DNA of 41,416 bases, from positions 1 through 41,416 of the forward strand of contig CAAENU010000200.1 of the NCBI GenBank assembly GCA_900757415.1. Reading direction: 5' to 3'. This DNA comes from an uncultured Oscillospiraceae bacterium. GTDB lineage: Bacteria; Bacillota; Clostridia; Oscillospirales; Oscillospiraceae. The notes under the pieces were generated by a model, which was given only the letters and a program-made list of their open reading frames with translations, did no database searches and was not told the DNA's origin. Every line of letters begins with the position of its first letter. The stretch's first letter is position 1. Below, piece by piece: positions 8,027 to 14,371 of this stretch. The position numbers and the translations under genes are program-made.

Positions 8027-8938
8027 TTACAGCAGTGCCAGAAACGCCGCCACCTTATCCTGAGAAACCAGATACATGGAGGTATCCTCGTTGAGCGTGA
8101 CATAGTACGCCCCATCCTCCCGCAGGGTACCCAGCGTCAGCGTCAGCGTCGTCTCGGTGCCCACGGAGTTGATATAGGCCGCGGTGATCACCGTGGGCGC
8201 ATCCAGTCCGCACAGCGGCGCCGCCTCAGGCGCGGGATCGAAATCGAAGCAGCGGTCAAACCGGAAAGCCGCCAGCGCCTCCTCCACCGCCTGCGCCCGA
8301 TCCGGTACCAGTCGGTTTTCCGAGACCCATCCCTCCTCCGTCTTGGTCAGGCGGGCGGACCTGCCCTCCGCATCACGGACGGAGATAACCGTCAGGTTGT
8401 CATCCGTCAGCTCCGGCAAGGTGGGCAGCACCGCCATGTCATACACACTGCGATTCATCATCTGCATCAGCTCATCCGCGGCCAGATAGACGCCATCGCC
8501 GCCGTCAACGGACATATACCACTGTCCGTCCTCGGTCTGCTTGCCAAAACGCAGCGTTTCCGTCTCTTCCCCTACCGTCACGGTCAGATAGCGCTCAGGC
8601 TCGTCCAGACCGCTGACCGTGGGATCCACCGCCGCCGTCAGCGGCGTAAGTGAAACAAACATGGCGTCCAGCACCGCCAGCATCTGCTCGGGATAGGCGC
8701 CGTCCAGCGGGAAGCTTTCATTATCCACCCATTTCCAGCCGGCCTCATCCTGGCGGAAGCGGCAGGTCACCTGCCCGTTATCGTATTCCAGATACGCCGC
8801 GTCAACGGCGGACAGCTGCACAGTGTTTGACAGCGCGTTATCCGCCGCCGTTGATAGATCCGCCTCTTTCTTTTTGCCGCAGGCCGCCAGCACCGCTGCC
8901 AGCAGCAGCACCAGAAGCAATAAATGTGTTCGTTTCAT
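8027..8938 (-). CDS. DUF4340 domain lipoprotein
   Basis: A 303-residue lipoprotein with signal peptide and lipobox VLAAC (Cys20), followed by lysines and a DUF4340-type body. Repeated units of the form LGLD or SGLDEPE followed by a beta-strand and ETLRFGK, and again LCGLDAPTVI followed by LTLTLGT, are characteristic of the family. DUF4340 proteins are often found next to gliding-type (GldG-like) ABC exporters; here none is present and the gene instead heads an operon with a two-component system and an amidohydrolase. A role as an extracytoplasmic accessory or signal protein for the kinase is a guess. TAGGAGGAAC upstream of the ATG is a strong ribosome site. Confidence 0.75.
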   Translation of the reverse strand: MKRTHLLLLVLLLAAVLAACGKKKEADLSTAADNALSNTVQLSAVDAAYLEYDNGQVTCRFRQDEAGWKWVDNESFPLDGAYPEQMLAVLDAMFVSLTPLTAAVDPTVSGLDEPERYLTVTVGEETETLRFGKQTEDGQWYMSVDGGDGVYLAADELMQMMNRSVYDMAVLPTLPELTDDNLTVISVRDAEGRSARLTKTEEGWVSENRLVPDRAQAVEEALAAFRFDRCFDFDPAPEAAPLCGLDAPTVITAAYINSVGTETTLTLTLGTLREDGAYYVTLNEDTSMYLVSQDKVAAFLALL

Positions 8939-9039
8939 GGGTTCCTCCTATGGGATAAATTGCGTTACAACGTTTTAATATATCAGAAAGTCAGAAAAAA
9001 GGAAAGTCAAAATTGTGAATTTTGCCTTTCTTGCCGATG

Positions 9040-9085
9040 AAAAGGCCCCGCCGGATACGCAAAGCAGTATCCGGCGGGGCCTTTT
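9040..9085. terminator. Intrinsic terminator after the ROK kinase gene
   Basis: A very strong hairpin: 19-bp perfect arms AAAAGGCCCCGCCGGATAC (9040-9058) and its complement (9067-9085) around an 8-base loop, with T runs on both strands. It ends the minus-strand ROK gene and insulates the DUF4340 operon. Confidence 0.9.
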
Positions 9086-9101
9086 GCCGCCTGCGGTACG
9101 G

Positions 9102-10028
9102 TTACAGCGCCGCCGCGCCGATGATGCCGGCCTCATTGCCCAGTCGGGCCGCCGCGATCACGGGCACCGCGCCCTCCCGGCCGCCGAAGCAGTGCTCGGC
9201 CACATATTCACGGATGGGGGCCAGAATCCGCTCCCCCTGGCGGCTGATACCGCCGCCGATGAGAATCATCTCCGGGGCAAGGCTGTTGACAAGATCCGTC
9301 AGTCCCGCCGCCACATAGACGCACCACCGGTCGATCACCGCCGCCGCTGCCGCGTCACCGGCGTCTGCCGCCTGAAACACATCCAGCGCCGTCAGCTTTT
9401 CCCGACCATGCAGGGCGGAATCGGCATGCTCCGCGCCGGCCTTCCCGGCCTGACGGATCAGGGCCGTGGCGGAGGCGTAGGCCTCCCAGCAGCCGTCCCG
9501 CCCGCAGGTGCAGTGCTCGCCCTCCAGCACCAGCAGGGTATGGCCCAGCTCGGCGCCCATGGAGCGCATGCCGGCGTAAATTTTGCCGTCAATGATAATG
9601 CCGCCGCCTACGCCGGTGCCCAGCGTAATCAGGATCATGTCCCGGCAGCCTACGGCGGCGCCCGCTACAGTCTCGGCCAACGCGGCACAGTTGGCATCAT
9701 TGCTCAGGTGCACGGGGATACCAAAATGCTCATGAAGCATCCGGCACACCGGCACATTGAACCACCCCAGATTGTAGGCCCGCACCACCGTGCCGGCGGC
9801 GCTGTCACAGGTGCCGGGAGAGCCGATGCCGATGCCGGCGCAGTCGGCGGCGCGCAGCCCCGCCTTTGCCAGCGCCATCTCCACGGCGCGGCACATATCG
9901 GCCACCATTTCCTCCGCCGGGCGGAATGCGCCGGTGGGAACGCTGGCCTCAGCGATGATGGCATGGCGGTCATCCACCACGCCCACGGCGATATTCGTAC
10001 CGCCCAGATCGATACCGATTCGATACAT
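9102..10028 (-). CDS. ROK-family sugar kinase (glucokinase-like)
   Basis: A 308-residue cytoplasmic kinase of the ROK family, which phosphorylates hexoses such as glucose or N-acetyl sugars at C6 or C4. The phosphate-1 motif IDLGGTNIAVG is at 6-16, the catalytic Asp is in SNDANCAAL (Asp111), and the phosphate-2 motif is TLGTGVGGGII. His163 (GAELGHT) with CTCGRDGC (Cys173, 175, 180) forms the ROK zinc site. All catalytic parts are intact and there is no helix-turn-helix, so this is an enzyme and not a repressor. It lies 18 bp after the phosphopantetheinyl transferase, with GAGGAG upstream. Glucose is the likeliest substrate but not proven. Confidence 0.88.
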   Translation of the reverse strand: MYRIGIDLGGTNIAVGVVDDRHAIIAEASVPTGAFRPAEEMVADMCRAVEMALAKAGLRAADCAGIGIGSPGTCDSAAGTVVRAYNLGWFNVPVCRMLHEHFGIPVHLSNDANCAALAETVAGAAVGCRDMILITLGTGVGGGIIIDGKIYAGMRSMGAELGHTLLVLEGEHCTCGRDGCWEAYASATALIRQAGKAGAEHADSALHGREKLTALDVFQAADAGDAAAAAVIDRWCVYVAAGLTDLVNSLAPEMILIGGGISRQGERILAPIREYVAEHCFGGREGAVPVIAAARLGNEAGIIGAAAL

Positions 10029-10046
10029 TCTCTCCGCTCCTCCTCG

Positions 10047-10616
10047 TTACAGTGTGATGGCCGCGGTAACGGCGCAGCCGTTGCATACCATGTGCTCCAG
10101 CGCCACGCCCTCCGGCAGCGCAAGGCGGCTGAGCGCCAGCAGCGGTCCCTTTCCCGTCAGCTTGAAGAGGGCCTCCTTGGCCGTCCAGCACTCCCAGAAC
10201 CGCTGGAAGCAGCCTGCGTCTCCATAGCGGATATAGGCCATCTCCCCGTCGGAGCAAACGCGGCGCATAAACTTCTCCTCTGCGCCGCGGATTACCTCCA
10301 CGTCCACGCCCAGCAGCTTTTCGCCCACGGCGCACACGGCGTAAGGCCCGCTGTGGCTGACGCTGACGTGAAAATCCGCGCCCTCCACATAGGGCTTTCC
10401 GTTCTCATCCCACCGCAGCGCCACGCTCTCCGGCGCGGTGTTCAGCCGCTTTGCCGCCGCCTGCCGCGCCAACAGCTCGCCTGCCGCGCTGCGCTTTCTG
10501 TCATCCTCGTTGGGAAGCTCCGCCACCCGGCGGCGGCGCTCACCGTCCATCATGCGCAGGGCGCGCTCCAGCGCGTCGGCATCCATTTCCCGGATACAAT
10601 ACCACAAAAGCTCCAT
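10047..10616 (-). CDS. Sfp-type 4'-phosphopantetheinyl transferase
   Basis: A 189-residue enzyme that moves phosphopantetheine from CoA to a carrier-protein serine. The Mg-binding motif is LLGVDVEVI (Asp105, Glu107) and the second motif FWECWTAKEALFKLTGKG (Glu148, Lys147) is typical of the family; FHVSVSHSG is the middle motif that touches CoA. The start is set at the ATG at 10616, preceded by GGAGGT; a much longer in-frame extension runs across the divergent gene and is spurious. It is paired with a ROK kinase on one transcript. No polyketide or peptide synthetase lies in the window, so its target may be elsewhere or may be the fatty-acid carrier protein. Confidence 0.9.
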   Translation of the reverse strand: MELLWYCIREMDADALERALRMMDGERRRRVAELPNEDDRKRSAAGELLARQAAAKRLNTAPESVALRWDENGKPYVEGADFHVSVSHSGPYAVCAVGEKLLGVDVEVIRGAEEKFMRRVCSDGEMAYIRYGDAGCFQRFWECWTAKEALFKLTGKGPLLALSRLALPEGVALEHMVCNGCAVTAAITL

Positions 10617-10696
10617 ATGACTACCTCCGACAGATATTCTCTGATTCAGGATAATAAGTATACCACATGAGCCGCCCGGTTTCCACACTTTTTCTG

Positions 10697-10725
10697 TTGC
10701 TTTTTGCCGGATATTGCGGTAAACT
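10697..10725 (+). promoter_or_regulatory. Promoter of the GNAT-truA pair
   Basis: TTGCTT (10697-10702) and TAAACT (10720-10725) with a 17-bp spacer, 30 bp before the GNAT start. The same 138-bp gap also carries a minus-strand TATACT (with TGGAAA 17 bp upstream) that probably serves the phosphopantetheinyl transferase. Confidence 0.5.
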
Positions 10726-10754
10726 GAGGCTGTATCTGCGAGGAGGAGCATCAT

Positions 10755-11882
10755 ATGGTTTCCATTATCGAAGTGACCACCAAGGCGCAGCTGCGCCAGT
10801 TTGTGGAATACCCGAATATTTTGTATAAAGACGTACCCCAGTTCGTTCCCGCTACCTTTGACGACGACATGAGCGACTGGAACCGCAAAAAGAATCCCGC
10901 GTTTGAATACTGCGAGGCCCGCTGCTGGCTGGCCATGCGCAACGGCGAAATGGTGGGGCGCATTGGCGCGATCCTCAGCCGCAAGGCCAATGAAAAATGG
11001 CACACCAACCGTATGCGCTTTACACAGGTGGATTTTATCGACGATGAGCAGGTGGCCAACGCCCTGTTCAACACGGTGGAGCGCTGGGCAAAGGAAATGG
11101 GCTGCGATGAGGTTCACGGACCGCTGGGCTTTACCGACCTTGACCGGGAGGGCATGCTGGTGGAGGGTTTTGACCGCCGCAGCTGCTTTTTCACCTACTA
11201 TAACCACCCCTACTATATCGACCACATGACCCGCCTGGGCTATATAAAGGATGTGGACTGGATCGAAAACCTGATTCAGGTTCCCACGGACGAAAAGGTG
11301 ATCGAGCGGTGGCGCAAGCTTTCGGAATTCGTGGAAAAGCGCTGCAATCTCCATGTTTTCAAGCCTAAAACGCGGCTGGACTACTTTGGCCTGATCCCCC
11401 GGTTTTTCCAGCTGGTGAACACCTGCTATGCGCCGCTGTATGGCACCGTGGAGCTGACGAATAAGCAGATCAAGCGCTACAGCGCCAAGTTTGCGCCGCT
11501 GGTCAACCCCAATCTGGCCTTTTTCATCATGGATGAGCACGAGGAGATGGTGGGCATGGGCGTGGCCGCGCCCTCTATTGCCGCGGCGCTGCAAAAAAGC
11601 CGGGGTAAGTACTTTCCCACCGGCTGGGTGGATATCCTGAAAGCGTTCCGCAAGAACGACACCATTGATCTTCTGCTGATCGCCGTGCGGCCCGACTACC
11701 AGCAGAGGGGCGTCAACGCCATGATCATCTACCACGCCATGGAGGGATGCTTCAAAATGGGTATCAAGCAGGCCGAGAGCGGCCCCATGCTGGAGAATAA
11801 CCAGAAGGTGCAGGCCCAGTGGAAGGATTTTGAGGTGGAGCAGCACAAGCGCCGCCGCTGTTTTGTGAAGAAGCTGAAGTGA
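10755..11882 (+). CDS. GNAT-like acyltransferase family protein, function unknown
   Basis: A 375-residue soluble protein. The N-terminal part has YKDVPQFVPATFDDD, followed by MVGRIGAILSRKANE, typical of a family of about 370-390 residues found across Firmicutes and usually labelled N-acetyltransferase or hypothetical. A second part with LLLIAVRPDYQQRGVNAMII carries the acetyl-CoA loop pattern R-x-x-Q-x-x-G of GNAT folds. The substrate is unknown. GAGGAGGAG precedes the ATG. Only 1 bp separates its stop from truA, so the two are co-transcribed; a link to tRNA or translation is only suggested by this. Confidence 0.65.
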   Translation: MVSIIEVTTKAQLRQFVEYPNILYKDVPQFVPATFDDDMSDWNRKKNPAFEYCEARCWLAMRNGEMVGRIGAILSRKANEKWHTNRMRFTQVDFIDDEQVANALFNTVERWAKEMGCDEVHGPLGFTDLDREGMLVEGFDRRSCFFTYYNHPYYIDHMTRLGYIKDVDWIENLIQVPTDEKVIERWRKLSEFVEKRCNLHVFKPKTRLDYFGLIPRFFQLVNTCYAPLYGTVELTNKQIKRYSAKFAPLVNPNLAFFIMDEHEEMVGMGVAAPSIAAALQKSRGKYFPTGWVDILKAFRKNDTIDLLLIAVRPDYQQRGVNAMIIYHAMEGCFKMGIKQAESGPMLENNQKVQAQWKDFEVEQHKRRRCFVKKLK

Positions 11883-11883
11883 T

Positions 11884-12618
11884 ATGCAGAATTATAAACT
11901 GACCATCGCCTATGACGGCACCCGCTTTTTCGGTTGGGAGCGCCAGCCGGACCGGGATACCGTTCAGGGAAAGATCGAGGCGGTGCTGAGCCGTCTAGCG
12001 GGAAAGCCGGTGGAGATCATCGGCGCAGGCCGCACCGATGCCGGCGTGCACGCCCGGGCCATGGTGGCCAATGCCGTACTGGATGTAAAGGAATCTCCCG
12101 AGGAGATCCGCGACTATTGCAACCGCTATCTTCCAGATGCCATCGCCGTGCGGGAGGTAAAACCCTGTGCGGCCAGGTTCCACGCCCGCTACAACGCTCT
12201 GGGCAAAACCTATCGCTATACGGTATTTGTAGGCGAGGTAAAACCCGTTTTTGACCGGAAGTATGTTACCATGCTGCCCTATGTCCCAGATGTGGAGCGG
12301 ATGCGCCGTGCCGCGGCCTATCTGACGGGCGAGCATGACTTTGCCGCTTTCTGCGGCAATCCCCGCATGAAAAAATCCACCGTCCGCACGGTGGATACGA
12401 TTGATATTCAGCAGCGGAAAGACCGCATCACCTTTACGTTCCACGGCAACGGCTTTTTGCAGAATATGGTGCGCATTCTGGTGGGCACCCTGCTGGAAGT
12501 GGGCCGGGGTTTCTGGGAACCGGAGCAGGTGCAGCATATTCTGGACAGCCGCGACCGCAAGCAGGCCGGCCCCACCGCCCCTCCGGAGGGCCTGTGTCTG
12601 ATGAAGGTGGACTATTGA
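11884..12618 (+). CDS. truA: tRNA pseudouridine synthase A
   Basis: A 244-residue TruA, which converts uridines 38-40 of the tRNA anticodon arm to pseudouridine. The catalytic Asp is in GAGRTDAGVHA (about residue 51). Other family segments are AYDGTRFFGWERQP near the start, FHARYNALGKTYRY, HDFAAFCG and GNGFLQNMVRILVGTLLEVG near the end. Length is normal. The start follows the GNAT stop by 1 bp, so its ribosome site would lie in the end of that gene. It ends shortly before a strong terminator. Confidence 0.96.
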   Translation: MQNYKLTIAYDGTRFFGWERQPDRDTVQGKIEAVLSRLAGKPVEIIGAGRTDAGVHARAMVANAVLDVKESPEEIRDYCNRYLPDAIAVREVKPCAARFHARYNALGKTYRYTVFVGEVKPVFDRKYVTMLPYVPDVERMRRAAAYLTGEHDFAAFCGNPRMKKSTVRTVDTIDIQQRKDRITFTFHGNGFLQNMVRILVGTLLEVGRGFWEPEQVQHILDSRDRKQAGPTAPPEGLCLMKVDY

Positions 12619-12641
12619 CAGCCAGCCGCCTAATTTAGCAG

Positions 12642-12678
12642 AAAAAGGACAAGCTTCCAAAGGAAGCTTGTCCTTTTT
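12642..12678. terminator. Bidirectional intrinsic terminator
   Basis: 17-bp perfect arms AAAAAGGACAAGCTTCC (12642-12658) and its complement (12662-12678) around a 3-base loop, with T runs on both strands. It separates truA (plus) from the cohesin gene (minus), ending 2 bp before the latter's stop codon. Confidence 0.92.
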
Positions 12679-12679
12679 G

Positions 12680-14356
12680 TTACATATTGTGAATATCCTT
12701 CAGCAGCTCATCCAGCGACATGGTGTCCATGGGAACCTTGGGTGCCTCAGCCGATGCTGCCGGCGGTTCCGCCGCCTGCTGCGCCGCTTTCTCCGCTGCC
12801 TGACGGGCAGCCGCTTCGGCCTGACGGGCCGCCAGCTCCTGCTGCATCTGGCCGGAGAGATCCTCCACGAAAGGACTGGTCAGCGTATCGTCAGATACCT
12901 TTCCGGGCGCCGGGGCAGCCGGCTGCTGCGTCCGCTGCCGGGGCAGCGGAGCGCTCTGGCGGGGCGCCGTCTTCGGCTGCTGCACCGGGGCGGACGGCTC
13001 TGTCCGGACATGGTGCGGCACGGCATGCGATGCCTGTTCTGTGTGTGCGGTACGCTCCGTGTGCGCGGCCTCATTCCGGGGGCGGGGCGGCTGAGGCGGA
13101 CGATCGTCGCCGCCGTCATCATCATAATCATCGTCGTCATATCCGCCGTGGCCGATACGGCCCAGCAGGAAGCCTACCAGCAGCAGCAAAATCACCATAA
13201 CAGCCGCGCCGATAATCGCGGCGGTAGAGGTAGCCATCTCGCCCACCAGCGGCAGCGTCACGGTCATGGGAATGGAGTAGGTGGGCGGCTCCGGCGGAAT
13301 GTCGGGATCCACGATCTCCATGGTGGGGATGATGCCCTCATATTTGGGCATGCGGTAAACGTGCACGGTATAGGTCTTGGCGGTAACACCGTCCTCCGCC
13401 GTGCAGGTAACGCTCATTACGTTATCCCCCTCGTTGGTCAGGCGCATGGTGGCCTCGGTTACCTTCAGTGCCTTTTCATCCTTTGCCACGCCGGAGAGGG
13501 TGGCGGACTTGGTCTCATAGGGCACATAAGCCACATAATCCGTTACCGCTCCGGAAAAGCTGGGACTCAGCACCCCCACATCCAGCGTCAGCACTTCGAG
13601 CATGGCGTCGGTACTGGGTTTATAGTTGGGATCCTGCTCGCGGGTCACGGAGATGGTGTAGTTCTTCTTTGCACCCGTAGCCGCGGTGCACGTCACCGTT
13701 ACGGTGTTGGAACCCACCACCAGCGAATTGCCGCTGACGGATACCTTGGCCGAGCCGTCCGCCGCCTTATAGCTGAGGTTCAGCGACTCCACGGCATAGG
13801 GCACCGTGGCGGAATAGTAGGTGGTGGCGCTGCTGAACGCAGGACTGAGCGTTGCATTGGAGCAGCTCAGGGAGCTGAGGTCGCAGTTGCTGCTCAGCGG
13901 GGCATCCACCTTACCGCTCCAGGACGCGGAGCCGCAGTTGCTCTCGGTGGTGCCGTCCGTCACGGTAACATCATTGAATTTAGCGCTCAGGGCCGTGCCG
14001 CTGTCCAGTCCGCTCTTGACGCGGAACGTGACGGATACCACCCCTGTGCTGGAGTTGATGGGGTTGGAGACACCGTACAGCAGGAAACTGGTGCCGTTGA
14101 CATCCATGGACCAGCCGCTGATGAGCTGGTTGTAGCTTTGATACTCCAGCACCTTGCTGTCGTACTCCAGCGAAGCGGTCACGCCCATGATGTTGCTGCC
14201 GGAGACGCTGAGCGTCAGCGTCACGGTGCTGCCGGCCTGCACGGTACCGTTGCCGGACAGTGAGGCGCCCGCCGCCTCGGCGCGCTGAGGCAGCAGCGCC
14301 AATACCAGCGCCAGCGCCACCAGCAGTGTTTTCAAGGAAGTGCTGTATTTCTTCAT
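12680..14356 (-). CDS. Membrane-anchored cohesin-domain protein with cytoplasmic tail
   Basis: A 558-residue surface protein. Signal peptide 1-28; cohesin-like domain about 31-150 (GTVQAGSTVTLTLSVSG, then MGVTASLEYDSKVLEY and GVVSVTFRVKSG, the usual cohesin strand pattern); two cadherin-like beta-sandwich domains (Pfam Cadherin-like type) at about 158-240 and 250-336; one membrane helix about 378-399 ending GFLLGRIGHGG. The remaining 159 residues should be cytoplasmic: an Asp run (406-418), a Pro/Gln/His-rich stretch, an Ala/Gln/Glu helix (503-530) and an amphipathic end MSLDELLKDIHNM. No sortase motif or S-layer domain. It starts 15 bp after the dockerin gene with AGGAGGAAA, so the pair is one operon. 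Binding of that dockerin is inferred. Confidence 0.8.
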   Translation of the reverse strand: MKKYSTSLKTLLVALALVLALLPQRAEAAGASLSGNGTVQAGSTVTLTLSVSGSNIMGVTASLEYDSKVLEYQSYNQLISGWSMDVNGTSFLLYGVSNPINSSTGVVSVTFRVKSGLDSGTALSAKFNDVTVTDGTTESNCGSASWSGKVDAPLSSNCDLSSLSCSNATLSPAFSSATTYYSATVPYAVESLNLSYKAADGSAKVSVSGNSLVVGSNTVTVTCTAATGAKKNYTISVTREQDPNYKPSTDAMLEVLTLDVGVLSPSFSGAVTDYVAYVPYETKSATLSGVAKDEKALKVTEATMRLTNEGDNVMSVTCTAEDGVTAKTYTVHVYRMPKYEGIIPTMEIVDPDIPPEPPTYSIPMTVTLPLVGEMATSTAAIIGAAVMVILLLLVGFLLGRIGHGGYDDDDYDDDGGDDRPPQPPRPRNEAAHTERTAHTEQASHAVPHHVRTEPSAPVQQPKTAPRQSAPLPRQRTQQPAAPAPGKVSDDTLTSPFVEDLSGQMQQELAARQAEAAARQAAEKAAQQAAEPPAASAEAPKVPMDTMSLDELLKDIHNM

Positions 14357-14371
14357 TGCCGTTTCCTCCTA

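Noticed and set aside
10617..11846. A 410-codon N-terminal extension of the phosphopantetheinyl transferase frame on the minus strand
   Set aside because: It runs antisense through the GNAT-like gene. GGAGGT before the ATG at 10616 and the normal family length support the short form.
12668..14263. A 531-codon open frame on the plus strand opposite the cohesin gene
   Set aside because: The minus-strand protein has signal peptide, domains and a membrane helix; the plus-strand product is a His/Gly/Arg-rich shadow.
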